Below are positions 35,101 through 44,085 of a stretch of DNA of 64,000 bases, piece after piece. The first letter of the stretch is position 1. Every line of letters starts with the position of its first letter. The notes under the pieces were generated by a model, which did no database searches, had not been told where the DNA came from, and worked only from the letters and a program-made list of their open reading frames with translations. The stretch comes from Ferrovibrio sp. (lineage in GTDB: Bacteria > Pseudomonadota > Alphaproteobacteria > Ferrovibrionales > Ferrovibrionaceae). The position numbers and the translations under genes were made by a program. The stretch spans positions 124,001 through 188,000 of the forward strand of contig JAGOQS010000001.1 of assembly GCA_017991315.1 (NCBI GenBank), in the 5' to 3' direction.

Positions 35101-38100
35101 CCAACGACACGATCACGCTGGGCAATGCTGTCACCGGCATAAGCATCGACCTTGCCAATGGCAACGACAGCCTGAAGCTGGCCCATGGCGGCAATAGCCT
35201 GACATTGAGCAATGTCGAAACCATCACCGGCGGCAACGATGCCGACCTGATCACGCTCGCAACCACGCTGGCGCGCGGCAGCATCGAGCTTGGCGCCGGC
35301 GCCGACAAGCTGACGCTTGCCGATGGCGGGTCACAGACTCTCACCATCGGCAATGTCGAAACGCTGACAGGTGGCAATGGCAACGACAGTATCGTCTTTA
35401 CCACCGGCGTTACCGGCCTGGTCGATCTCGGCGACGGCAAGGACAAGCTGACGCTGGGCAATGGCGGCAACACGCTGACCCTGAACAATATCGAGACCAT
35501 TGTCGGCGGCACCGGCGCGGACGTCATCACGCTTGGCGCGGCCTTGTCTGCCGCCAGCATCGATCTCGGCATCGGCAACGACAAGCTGGTGCTGGCCAAT
35601 GGCGTCAACAACATCACGCTCGGCGGGGTTGAAACCCTGATCGCCGGCAATGGCGACGACACCATTACCCTGGTCAATGCTGTCGGCACCGCCGGCAGCT
35701 TCGATTTCGGCGGTGGCAGCGACAAGCTGATCCTGGCCGCAGGCATCAACACGGTGACGCTGAGCAATATCGAAACCGTGATCGGCAACAGCGGCACCGA
35801 TAGCGTGACGCTGACCAACACGCTCAACGGCAGCATCGATCTCGGTGCCGGCAGCGACAGTCTGACGCTGGCGAATGGCGGCAATATCCTGACGCTGACT
35901 AATATCGAGACCATCGTCGGCGGCAGCGGCGCCGATCTGATCACCCTGACCGGCGGTATCGCCAAGGGTAGCATCAGCCTGGGTGCCGGCAGCGACAGCC
36001 TGACGCTTGGCGCCGGTGCCAACACCCTGACCGTGAGCGGGGTCGAGACCCTGATCGGCAATTCCGGCGCCGATATCATCACCCTGCTCGATGCGATGAA
36101 TGGCAGCATCGATCTCGGCGACGGCAATGACAAGTTGACCCTGGCTGGCGGCAACAACACGCTGACCCTGAGCAATATAGAGAGCGTGATCGGCAATAGC
36201 GGCGTCGATGTCATCACGCTCAACACCGCCGGCACCAAAATCTATGTCGAGCTTGGCACCGGCGGCGACAAGCTGACGCTTGCCAATGGCGGCAACACGG
36301 CAACGATCGGCAATGTCGAAACCATCACCGGCGGCACCGGTGCCGATATCATCACCCTGCAGGCGGCCCTGACCACCGGCGGCAAGATCGATCTGGGTGA
36401 TGGTGCCGACAAGCTGGTGCTGGCCAATGGCAACAACACGCTGACCTTAAGCAATATCGAGACCATCACCGGCAACACTGGTGCCGATGCCATTACGCTG
36501 ACCCATGCGGTGACAGGCATCGATATAAATCTCGGCCTTGGCAGTGACAGCCTGGCGTTGACCAATGGTGGCAATGCGCTGACCATGAGCGGTGTCGAGA
36601 CCCTGACCAGCGGCAGCGGCAATGACAGTATCACCTTCGGTGCGGCTGTGGCCAAGGGCAGTGTCGATCTCGGTGGCGGCAATGACAGCCTGACCCTGGC
36701 TTCGGGCACCAATACGCTGACCTTGGCCAATATCGAAACCGTCACCGGAAATTTTGGCGCCGACCTGCTCACCTTCACTACCACGCTGAATGGCGGTCTG
36801 ATCGATACTGGCCTTGGCAATGACAGGGTGGTGCTGGCCGATGGCGGCAATACGGTGACCATTTCTCATGCCGAAACCGTTTTGGGCGGTGTCGGCAGCG
36901 ACTATGTCACGGTTGCGGCCGCCCAGGGCAATCTGCAGATCAATATGGGTGCTGGTGCCGACAAGATCGTGCTGGCGGATGGCAATAACAACGCGACCAT
37001 CGGCGATACCGAAATCATCATTGGCGGCACAGGCGCGGATACGATCAAGCTCACCACTGCGCTGGTCGGCCAGATCGATCTGGCGGCTGGCAATGACCGG
37101 GTAACGCTGTTCAACGGCGACAACAATCTGACCCTGACCGGCGTCGAGACCGTGATCGGCGGCACCGGCACGGATGATGTCAGGCTGACGGATGCGGTGA
37201 CCAATGGCAGTTACTCGCTCGGTGCCGGCGTCGATACCCTGACGCTGGCAAATGGCACCAATGTCATCACCATCAGCGGTGTCGAAAGCCTGTTCGCTGG
37301 CAGCGGCAGCGACACGGTGACGCTGGGTGCTGGCGGCAACACCATCACGCTGAGCAATGTCGAGACGCTGATCGGCGGTGCCGGCGCCGATATCGTCACG
37401 CTGGCTAGCACCTATAATGGCGAGATAGACCTCGGTGCCGGGGCCGACAAGCTGACACTTGCCGATGGCGGCAACAGTATCACGCTGAGCAATGTGGAAT
37501 CGGTGATCGGCGGCAGCGGTGCCGATGTGATCACGCTCGATACCACGGTGGCTTCGGGTAATTTCGACCTTAATGGCGGCAATGACCGACTCTACCTGGC
37601 CGATGGCGGCAATACGCTGACGGTCACCGATGTGGAAACCCTGGTCGGTGGCAGCGGCAGCGACAAGATTACCCTGAACAGCGTGCTGGGCACTGGCGCC
37701 CTGATCGACCTGGGCGATGGCGATGACAGCCTGACGCTTGCCGGCAGTGGCAATATCGTCACCCTGACCAATGTTGAAACCATCATCGCCAGCGCCGGCA
37801 CCGACGATGTGACGCTCGCCACCACGGTAGACAACGGCAATATTTCGCTTGGCGCCGGCAGCGACAAGCTGAAATTCGCCGATGGCGGCAACACCGCCAC
37901 GGTTACCTATGTCGAAACCATCACCGGCGGCGATGGCGCAGATATCATCACGCTGGGCACCGCGCCGGCCAGCGGCTCGGTCGATCTTGGCGATGGCGAT
38001 GACAAGCTGGTGCTGACTGCCACCAGCAACGCCTTGCTGGTCGCCAATGTCGAAACCCTGATCGGCGGCAGCGGTGCGGATATCATCACCCTGGTCGGCT

Positions 38101-39710
38101 CGCTGGCCGCGAATACCCTGATCGATCTTGGTGTCGGCGCCGATAGCTTGACGCTCAGCGATACGGTCAACGAGATCACGCTGAGCAATATCGAGACCAT
38201 CCAGGGTGGTGCGCTCGCCGATACGGTGACGCTGAGTGGCACCATGAGCAATGCCAGCATTGATCTCGGCGATGGTGGCGATGTGCTGGTGCTGGCTGAT
38301 GGCGGCAACACGATCACGGTCTCGAATGTCGAAACCCTGACCGGCGGCAGTGGCAATGATGTCATCACATTGGGCGCCAGCCTGGCCGATGCCGTGATCG
38401 ACCTTGGCGCCGGCACGGATACCCTGACGCTTTCGGCCGATGGCGGCAGCGCCACCATCGCCAATGTGGAAGTGCTGATCGGCGCGGCAGGCGACGATGT
38501 CATCACCTTGTTGGGCAATCTCACGGCGGCCAGCCTGGATCTTGGCGCCGGCAGCGACAGCCTGACGCTCGCCGATGGCGGCAACAGCCTGACGGCCAGC
38601 AATATCGAAACCCTGGTTGGCGGCAGTGGCAATGATGTTGTCACGCTCGGTGCTGGCGGCAACACCATCCTGGTCGATGGCATCGAGACGCTGACCGGTG
38701 GTGCGGGTGCCGACAATGTCACGCTCGCCAATGGCGGCGTCACGCTCACCATCTCCGGCATTGAAACGTTGAATGGCGGCAGCGGTGCCGATAGCGTCAC
38801 GCTTGCCGATGGCGGCAATACCATCACCATGAGCGGCATCGAAACCCTGATCGGCGGCAGTGGCAATGATGCCGTCACCTTCACGCAAGGGGTGGAGCCC
38901 GGCGCCATACTGGATCTTGGTGCCGGCAATGACAGCCTGAAGCTGGCCAATGGCGGCAACGAACTGACGGTCAGCAATATCGAGACGGTGATCGGCGGCA
39001 CTGGCGCCGACAGCCTGACGCTCAGCGATGCCGGCGGCAGCATCACGGTCAGCAGCATCGAGACGCTGACCGGCGGCAACGGCGCCGATAATGTGACCCT
39101 GACTACCGCTTTCACCGGCGACAGCATCGACCTGGGTGCCGGCCTCGATACGCTGACCCTGGCCAATGGCACCAATACCATTACCACAGCCGGCATCGAG
39201 ACCGTGAATGGCGGCACCGGCGCCGACACTATCACGCTCGGCGGCAGCCAGGCCGGCTTCGTCTTCGGTGGTGGTGGCAACGACACGATCACCGGCAGCG
39301 TCGGCGCCGATACCTTGGTCGGTGGCAGCGGCACCAACAGCCTTACTGGCGGTGCCGGCAATGACCGTTTCGTATTCGACAGCACCAGCGGCAATACCAC
39401 GGTGCTGGACATGGGCAGCGGCGACAAGATCGCCTTCGATACCAATAACAACAGCACGCTGAGCGGCAACGCCTTCGTGCTGGCCGATCAACTGGTGGAT
39501 AACGTCAATATCAAGATGGTGGCCGATGCGGTGGCCCGCGCCGCGACACAGCTTGGCGAGGGCGGCTTCGTCTATCAGCAGGATACCGGCCAGCTCTACT
39601 ACGAGGCCAATGGCGACTTCTTCAGCGGCAGCTCCATGCTGATCGGCAAGGTCACCACCGATGGCAGCACGCCCTGGACTTACGATTTCAGCGTCTTCCG
39701 CGAACTCTAA
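32148..39710 (+). CDS. Giant beta-repeat RTX-type secreted protein (~2520 residues, ~52 repeats)
   Basis: By hand count the protein has about 52 tandem units, mostly 46 residues, each starting with N[VI]ET(I/L)xGGxGAD and continuing with xITL..., then xDLGGGNDSLxLANGGNTxTxS. Five units are half-length (~26 residues), near units 37, 47, 48, 49 and 51. I see no Cys in the translation. The C terminus has classic RTX nonapeptides (GGGGNDTITG, GGAGNDRFVF) and a ~120-residue tail without a cleavable signal, typical of type I secretion. I prefer GTG 32148 (AAGGAG seven to eight bases upstream) to GTG 32112. It is probably a calcium-binding beta-solenoid or adhesin/S-layer-like surface protein. No ABC/HlyD/TolC secretion genes are adjacent. 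Confidence 0.85.
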   Translation: MPVVVNLGDGGNTQTYGKVDILVSGSGADAITITSPAAAANINLGGGADSLVLQGASNTATVGNVETLTGGSGADTITLGAPLSGGQIDLGGGNDSLRLAHGTNSLTLLNVETVIGGTGADNITLGNAVTKGSFSLGDGADKLQLANGGNTISVAGVETLTGGSGADIVIATGALPNAQIDLGGGVDSFTLGTGVNNVTLANVETITGVGGADTVTLSTDLAGGKVDLGGGNDSLKLTNGGNNGTVLNVETLTGGNGADQITLGGKGSADLGLGNDKVTITDAGGSFTLANIESIQGGAGADKITLTTSLTTSSSVDLGGGSDSVALANTGNTAVISNAETVLGGSGGDAITLGTAVSNGSVDLGGGNDSLKLADGGNTITVANVETITGGAGADVVTVSTPLVNSTLDLGGGNDQIKLAAGTNTVTLANVETITGGTGADTVTLSTELNGGKVDLGGGNDSLKLANGGNSATIGNVETITGGSGADVITVSGKASIDLGGGSDKVTLSAASTVTLANVESITGSSGADTVTLTGTLGAGSSIDLGGGTDKLVLANGSNSATISNVENISSGIGNDTIVLGQTISKGSVDLGAGSDKLTLADGVNSLGVSNVETLVGGSGADTVAISSKLTNASIDLGGGSDKLTLVGAGNSASIANVETLVGSSGNDTLTITTGLTNASIDLGAGNDSLKLADGGNNATIANAETITGGNGADLITLSAAAKASIDLGGGNDALKLANAANTVTVASIETLTGGTANDSVVITSALASSAVIDLGGGLDKLTLQNGGTLTVTGIETLITGSTNDSITLANAVAKGNIDLGDGQDSLTLAAGDNNLQLTGIETVAGNSGADSITFTTQATATLNLGAGNDKLTLGKGNNAVTLTGVETVTGNAGFDTVTLMDTAASRIDLGAGVDKLILTNGNNTIILAGVENLVGGSGDDAISVTGGITGATYDLGGGSDKLSLGLGTNTLTVSNAETILGGNANDTITLGNAVTGISIDLANGNDSLKLAHGGNSLTLSNVETITGGNDADLITLATTLARGSIELGAGADKLTLADGGSQTLTIGNVETLTGGNGNDSIVFTTGVTGLVDLGDGKDKLTLGNGGNTLTLNNIETIVGGTGADVITLGAALSAASIDLGIGNDKLVLANGVNNITLGGVETLIAGNGDDTITLVNAVGTAGSFDFGGGSDKLILAAGINTVTLSNIETVIGNSGTDSVTLTNTLNGSIDLGAGSDSLTLANGGNILTLTNIETIVGGSGADLITLTGGIAKGSISLGAGSDSLTLGAGANTLTVSGVETLIGNSGADIITLLDAMNGSIDLGDGNDKLTLAGGNNTLTLSNIESVIGNSGVDVITLNTAGTKIYVELGTGGDKLTLANGGNTATIGNVETITGGTGADIITLQAALTTGGKIDLGDGADKLVLANGNNTLTLSNIETITGNTGADAITLTHAVTGIDINLGLGSDSLALTNGGNALTMSGVETLTSGSGNDSITFGAAVAKGSVDLGGGNDSLTLASGTNTLTLANIETVTGNFGADLLTFTTTLNGGLIDTGLGNDRVVLADGGNTVTISHAETVLGGVGSDYVTVAAAQGNLQINMGAGADKIVLADGNNNATIGDTEIIIGGTGADTIKLTTALVGQIDLAAGNDRVTLFNGDNNLTLTGVETVIGGTGTDDVRLTDAVTNGSYSLGAGVDTLTLANGTNVITISGVESLFAGSGSDTVTLGAGGNTITLSNVETLIGGAGADIVTLASTYNGEIDLGAGADKLTLADGGNSITLSNVESVIGGSGADVITLDTTVASGNFDLNGGNDRLYLADGGNTLTVTDVETLVGGSGSDKITLNSVLGTGALIDLGDGDDSLTLAGSGNIVTLTNVETIIASAGTDDVTLATTVDNGNISLGAGSDKLKFADGGNTATVTYVETITGGDGADIITLGTAPASGSVDLGDGDDKLVLTATSNALLVANVETLIGGSGADIITLVGSLAANTLIDLGVGADSLTLSDTVNEITLSNIETIQGGALADTVTLSGTMSNASIDLGDGGDVLVLADGGNTITVSNVETLTGGSGNDVITLGASLADAVIDLGAGTDTLTLSADGGSATIANVEVLIGAAGDDVITLLGNLTAASLDLGAGSDSLTLADGGNSLTASNIETLVGGSGNDVVTLGAGGNTILVDGIETLTGGAGADNVTLANGGVTLTISGIETLNGGSGADSVTLADGGNTITMSGIETLIGGSGNDAVTFTQGVEPGAILDLGAGNDSLKLANGGNELTVSNIETVIGGTGADSLTLSDAGGSITVSSIETLTGGNGADNVTLTTAFTGDSIDLGAGLDTLTLANGTNTITTAGIETVNGGTGADTITLGGSQAGFVFGGGGNDTITGSVGADTLVGGSGTNSLTGGAGNDRFVFDSTSGNTTVLDMGSGDKIAFDTNNNSTLSGNAFVLADQLVDNVNIKMVADAVARAATQLGEGGFVYQQDTGQLYYEANGDFFSGSSMLIGKVTTDGSTPWTYDFSVFREL

Positions 39711-39713
39711 GGT

Positions 39714-41183
39714 TTAGAAGCTGTAGCCGAGTACGAACTGGCCGAGCCAGATTGTGCGGTCGACCGCTTCACCATTACCGGCATTGTTCGCCGCCGCCGA
39801 CTGCTTCTGGCCATCGCCGGGCTTGCCCATGCCGCCGACCAGGGTGAGGTTGAGGCCCTTCAGCGGCGTTTCCCACTGGGCATAGAGGTTCACTTCGTCC
39901 ATCAGGCGGCGAGAACTGGCGCCATTCGGCACGGCATCGAAGTCATGCCGGTAATAGATGCCGCCAAGGCTCAAGGCTTCGTCGGGCTGCAGCTTCAGAT
40001 GTATCATCTGGCTGCGCAGATTGCTGTTGCCACCGATATAGCGGGCATAGATTTCGCCCTGGTCCCAGGTGCCGAAGCCACGTGGACCGCCGCCGCTGTA
40101 GAGCGAGTCCCAGGATTTGTCGGTGGTGTCGTTGGTGTTGTCGTCGCCGCTGAAGCGTGAGAAGCGATAGCTCAGCCGCGGCTGCCAGGGCAGGGCGCTG
40201 GCCGTGTATTGCGGCTCGGCATACCAGGCCCTGGCCTTCACCTTGCTGCCTGTCTTGTCGTTTTCCTGCAACGCATATTCGCCATAGACGCCGAAGCCGT
40301 GGAACCTATCGGATGGCACCAGGCCAGCACGCAGCGCATAGACATTCAGGCCATCGCGGTTGGCGCCGCCGCCGGTGGCGGTGGTGTCGGCGTCGTAGAT
40401 ATGCAGATAGGTCGCGCCGAGATACCAGGCGCGCTCCTCGTATTCGCTGCGGCCGTGATCGAGATGCGCGGAGCCGAACCATTCCAGGTTGGCGCCATAA
40501 AGCTGAGTGCCGGGCGAGTCGTTGCCCCGCATGCGCTTCTGGTCGACGCGGCCGGCGAGGTGGAAGAAGTCGGCGCGCACCGGGTCGGTATTGAGCTTGA
40601 GGATGGCGGTGCGCTCGAAGGCACCGCGCGGTCCCATCACATAGGCGCCGCGGCGCCAGCCTTCGGCGGTGCCATCCACGATCAGGAAGCCATCGCCAAT
40701 GCTGAAACCCTGGTTGCCGGCGGAGATGTCCACGGCATCCTCGCCCAGCGCGGCAAAGGTGGCGCCCGAGCGCCAGCCGATAAAAGCGTCTTCCAGTGCA
40801 AAGTGATCCGGCTGCTGCGCCGTGCCGGCAGTGGCCTGGGCCTCGCCATTGCCGCGCGTGAAGCTGCCGATGGCCGAAAGGCCGGCATAGGCGGTGCCGT
40901 CGCCGATCGGCTGCTCGATGCCCAGGCCGGGCTTCACGAAGCCCTCGAACCAGTTGCGTTTGCCAGCGCGCTCGCCATTCGGGCTGTTCGAGGCGCCACC
41001 GAATTGTGGATTGGTGACGCTGAAGCCGCCGAAACCTGCATCGAAGGTGAAATTCAGCGTGGCACTGCCAAGCTCGGTGCTGATGCCCTTCTTTTCATGG
41101 TCATCTTCAGCATGAGCGGGCGATGCTGCAAGGTAGAGGCTGGCGGTGAGCAGGAGCAGGGCTGAGGGGCGGGGCAGGGGCAT
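39714..41183 (-). CDS. Outer-membrane beta-barrel protein (alginate-export-like porin)
   Basis: This exported protein has 489 residues from ATG 41183, with a signal peptide MPLPRPSALLLLTASL... to AHA; a TTG 12 bases upstream is an alternative. Repeated amphipathic strands with aromatic girdle residues and a C-terminal GQFVLGYSF ending in Phe mark an outer-membrane barrel. The overall pattern (GLGIEQPIGDGTAYAGLSA, AFIGWRSG, YALQENDKTGSKVKARAWYAEPQY) resembles the alginate export/AlgE-like family. It follows the TonB receptor gene by 84 bp on the same strand and could be co-transcribed under the same zinc-type control. Its stop is 3 bp from that of the giant gene, convergent. The substrate is unknown. 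Confidence 0.75.
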   Translation of the reverse strand: MPLPRPSALLLLTASLYLAASPAHAEDDHEKKGISTELGSATLNFTFDAGFGGFSVTNPQFGGASNSPNGERAGKRNWFEGFVKPGLGIEQPIGDGTAYAGLSAIGSFTRGNGEAQATAGTAQQPDHFALEDAFIGWRSGATFAALGEDAVDISAGNQGFSIGDGFLIVDGTAEGWRRGAYVMGPRGAFERTAILKLNTDPVRADFFHLAGRVDQKRMRGNDSPGTQLYGANLEWFGSAHLDHGRSEYEERAWYLGATYLHIYDADTTATGGGANRDGLNVYALRAGLVPSDRFHGFGVYGEYALQENDKTGSKVKARAWYAEPQYTASALPWQPRLSYRFSRFSGDDNTNDTTDKSWDSLYSGGGPRGFGTWDQGEIYARYIGGNSNLRSQMIHLKLQPDEALSLGGIYYRHDFDAVPNGASSRRLMDEVNLYAQWETPLKGLNLTLVGGMGKPGDGQKQSAAANNAGNGEAVDRTIWLGQFVLGYSF

Positions 41184-41267
41184 GGCGGAGTCCAATTTGG
41201 TACACGTTCACCCTGCCAAGAATCCCCTAACCGTGTAAAGCTGGATCGCCGCCCCCTTGTTGCCGGT

Positions 41268-43217
41268 TCAGAAGGCCATGGCCAGTCCAAGGGTGATTTC
41301 GCGGCCACGGATTGGCGCTTCCTCCTTCAATAGGGAGACATGATTGCGTCCCAGCCGATCCGTCAGGTTGTTGCCTTTGAGTTGCAGCTCAATTGCGCGA
41401 TTACTCTCGAAGGGGCGGAACGTGAAGGCAGTATTCAGCACTGTGTAGCCGCTGGTGCCGGTTTCGTTGAGGCCGGTGCGGTTCTGCGCCAGGCGGCCAA
41501 CCGCCTCAAAGCGAAAACCCAGCATTTCGCTATCGGCAGCGAAGCCGGCGCGGTAGCCGATGGGCGGGATCAGTGGCAACGGCCGGCCATTGCCACGATC
41601 CTCGGCGCGTACATAGTCGAGTCCGCCATCGACACTGAGGTCGAAGCCGGCCCATTGCATGAAGCGCCAAGCGGCTTCGATTTCAACGCCACGAAAGTCT
41701 GCGTCGGTCTGGCTGTACAGTAGTTCATCCAGGCCGGCCTGCTGCGCCCCGGTGAAAGCGCCATAGATGAAGTTGCGGTATCGCGTATTGAACAGGTTAA
41801 GCGCGCCGGTGACGTCACCCTGATTCTTGCGCAGCGACCATTCGGCATGCAGCGCGCTTTCCTTGCCCAGGCCGGTATTGCCGATCTCGAAGGAGCGTGT
41901 GGCAAGATGGGCGCCGTTGGAGAACAGCTCCTCTGCCGTCGGTCCGCGCTCAGTGCGCGACAGCGATAAGCCGGTGGAATAGAGCTTGTTGAAGCGGTAG
42001 ATGGCGCTGGCGGCAACGCTGCCATTGGTGAAGCTGCGTTCCTGTGCCTGCGAGGGTACGTCGATATTTTGGTATTCCAGGCGGCCACCCAGCGAGAACT
42101 GCCAGGGGCCGGTCTCGAACCGTTCCAGCACAAACAGCGCTTGGCTGTCGGTGACGTTCTGCGGCAGATAGGCTTCCTCGCCGAGCGCGGTAAAGTCCCG
42201 CCGGTTGCTTTGCAGGCCAACGACGCCATCGATGCCGCCGATCTTGTGCACTGCTTCGAGGCGGCCTTCCCAACTGTCACTGTTGAAGCGGGTGGCGATT
42301 TCCCCTGACGGCTCGATCTCGTCATGCTTGTAATCGCCATAGCCGAGTTTGCCGCGTAATTCGCTGACCAGTGGCAATGGATCATAAAGACCGAACTGCA
42401 TGTCGAGGCGAGTCTGGCGCATTGCCAGATGTACCGGATCAGCGCCGGGGATGCCGTAGTAGCTGTGGAAGCGCGATACCGCCATGCCGGCATAGCCGCC
42501 ATCGGCAAATATACTGCCGCCCAGCGCACCATTGCGACCGCGCATCGCGGTATTGTCCACGCGACCAGTGGCGGCGTGATAATCCTCGGCATTGAGGAAG
42601 CCGCCTTCGGCATGCAGGGCGACGCGATCCCCGGCTGCCGTGGTGACACTGGCGAAGCTGTCATTGTCGCTGCTGCTCAGGCTTTTGCCGAGCCGCAGGC
42701 TACCGCTGGCACCGTCTTTCGGCATCGCCTGCGGAATCCGGCCATCGATCACGTTGACCACGCCGCCAATGGCCGAACTGCCATAGAGCAAGGTCGCCGG
42801 GCCACGCAGCACTTCGATGCGCGTGGCGCCGCCAATCGGCGTTCCCACGGCATGGTCTGGGCTGACGCTGGCGGCGTCGAAGCTGTCCACGCCATTCTGC
42901 AGCACCCGCACACGCGGGCCGCCCTGGCCACGGATCACCGGCCGGCTGGCACCGGGGCCGAAAGCCGTGGCGGCGATGCCTGGGGTGTGGTCCAGGGCCT
43001 CACCCAAGGTGGCGGCGCGGCGCAGTCGCAGCGTCTCACCCTCCAGAACCGTGCTGCCTTCCGGGATATCATCGGCCTGGGTCGGCAGGGGAGCGCTTAC
43101 CAGCACCGGCGGCAGCGTTGTTGGAGTCTCGGCGGTCTGCTCTTGGGCCAGCAAAGGCTGAGAAATCAGCGGAAAAAGGGCGGCGCAGGCGGAGAGCAGG
43201 CGGGCGGGCTTGGACAC
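41268..43217 (-). CDS. znuD: TonB-dependent outer-membrane receptor, ZnuD-like
   Basis: This receptor has 649 residues and a GTG start. A signal peptide (LLSACAALFPLISQPLLAQ) precedes a plug domain with GEALDHTPGIAATAFGPGAS, PVIRGQGGPRVRVLQNGV, SPDHAVG and VEVLRGPATLLYGSSAIGGVVNVIDGRIP. The SPDHA and VNVxDGRIP stretches and the C-terminal NHVSLLKEEAPIRGREITLGLAMAF resemble the zinc receptor ZnuD rather than siderophore or cobalamin receptors. It ends in Phe, as barrels do. A near-perfect Zur-like dyad sits 19 bp before the start codon, which supports zinc uptake. TonB is not encoded nearby. Confidence 0.85.
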   Translation of the reverse strand: MSKPARLLSACAALFPLISQPLLAQEQTAETPTTLPPVLVSAPLPTQADDIPEGSTVLEGETLRLRRAATLGEALDHTPGIAATAFGPGASRPVIRGQGGPRVRVLQNGVDSFDAASVSPDHAVGTPIGGATRIEVLRGPATLLYGSSAIGGVVNVIDGRIPQAMPKDGASGSLRLGKSLSSSDNDSFASVTTAAGDRVALHAEGGFLNAEDYHAATGRVDNTAMRGRNGALGGSIFADGGYAGMAVSRFHSYYGIPGADPVHLAMRQTRLDMQFGLYDPLPLVSELRGKLGYGDYKHDEIEPSGEIATRFNSDSWEGRLEAVHKIGGIDGVVGLQSNRRDFTALGEEAYLPQNVTDSQALFVLERFETGPWQFSLGGRLEYQNIDVPSQAQERSFTNGSVAASAIYRFNKLYSTGLSLSRTERGPTAEELFSNGAHLATRSFEIGNTGLGKESALHAEWSLRKNQGDVTGALNLFNTRYRNFIYGAFTGAQQAGLDELLYSQTDADFRGVEIEAAWRFMQWAGFDLSVDGGLDYVRAEDRGNGRPLPLIPPIGYRAGFAADSEMLGFRFEAVGRLAQNRTGLNETGTSGYTVLNTAFTFRPFESNRAIELQLKGNNLTDRLGRNHVSLLKEEAPIRGREITLGLAMAF

Positions 43218-43235
43218 GATATCCTCGTTTTTGTT

Positions 43236-43265
43236 ACGTTATAATATAATGTTATATTATAACGT
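43236..43265. promoter_or_regulatory. Zur-like operator palindrome at TonB receptor promoter
   Basis: ACGTTATAATATA and TATATTATAACGT are perfect 13-bp arms around ATGT. Read inside it, GTTATAATATAAT overlaps GTTATATTATAAC, each close to the GTTATANTATAAC core of proteobacterial Zur boxes. It is 19 bp from the receptor GTG and about 100 bp from rph. Zinc-bound Zur would repress the receptor. Confidence 0.75.
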
Positions 43266-43362
43266 ATGCGGATCGAGCAAGACCTAGATGGCTCGCCCCT
43301 TGCCGCTCAAGGTTGGGTCCACTAGAACGACGTATTGTCTTTTCCAGCCAAGGAGTTCGCCC

Positions 43363-44079
43363 ATGCGCCCGAGCGGCCGCGCCCCCGATCAACTGCGCGC
43401 CATCCGGCTCGAGCCGGGCTTCGCCAAATACGCCGAAGGCTCCTGCCTGGTGAAATTCGGCGAGACCCATGTGCTTTGTGCCGCCACGGTGGAAGAGCGC
43501 GTGCCGCCGTTCCTGCGCAATACCGGCCGCGGCTGGGTGACGGCGGAATACGGCATGCTGCCGCGCTCCACCCATAGCCGCACCGAGCGCGAGGCGGCGA
43601 AGGGCAAGCAGTCCGGCCGCACGCAGGAAATCCAGCGCCTGGTTGGCCGCTCGCTCCGCGCCGTCACCAAGCTCGATGGTTTCGGCGAGCGCCAGATCCG
43701 CCTCGATTGCGATGTGCTGCAGGCCGATGGTGGCACCCGCACCGCCGCGATCACCGGCAGTTGGGTGGCGCTCTACTTCGCGTTCCAGAAGCTGGTGCAG
43801 TCCGGCGCCATTCCGGCGATTCCGCTCACCGGCCAAGTGGCGGCGGTAAGCTGCGGCCTGGTGCGCGGCGAGCCGGTGCTGGATGTCGATTATATAGAGG
43901 ATAGCGGCGCCGAGGCCGACGCCAATTTCGTGCTCACCGATGCCGGCCATATCGTCGAGATCCAGGGCACGGCGGAGAAGGAAGCATTCCCCGAGGATGT
44001 GTTCCTCGGCATGCTGCGGCTGGCCAAGAAGGGCGTCAGCGAACTGATCACGCTGCAGCGCCAGGCTATAGGAAAGTAA
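43363..44079 (+). CDS. rph: Ribonuclease PH
   Basis: This 238-residue phosphorolytic 3'-exonuclease trims tRNA 3' ends. I chose ATG 43363 because AAGGAG lies 8 bp upstream and [16 protein letters not shown] is the usual family start. Motifs include [73 protein letters not shown] and a typical C terminus. It heads rph-rdgB-hemW, a conserved alphaproteobacterial order; rdgB starts 6 bp after it. Confidence 0.97.
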   Translation: MRPSGRAPDQLRAIRLEPGFAKYAEGSCLVKFGETHVLCAATVEERVPPFLRNTGRGWVTAEYGMLPRSTHSRTEREAAKGKQSGRTQEIQRLVGRSLRAVTKLDGFGERQIRLDCDVLQADGGTRTAAITGSWVALYFAFQKLVQSGAIPAIPLTGQVAAVSCGLVRGEPVLDVDYIEDSGAEADANFVLTDAGHIVEIQGTAEKEAFPEDVFLGMLRLAKKGVSELITLQRQAIGK

Positions 44080-44085
44080 ACTGCC

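Noticed and set aside
33392..39491. Very long minus-strand open frames inside the giant repeat gene (up to ~1014 residues)
   Set aside because: They mirror the repeated, codon-biased sense gene; the translations are low-complexity and lack ribosome sites or family motifs.
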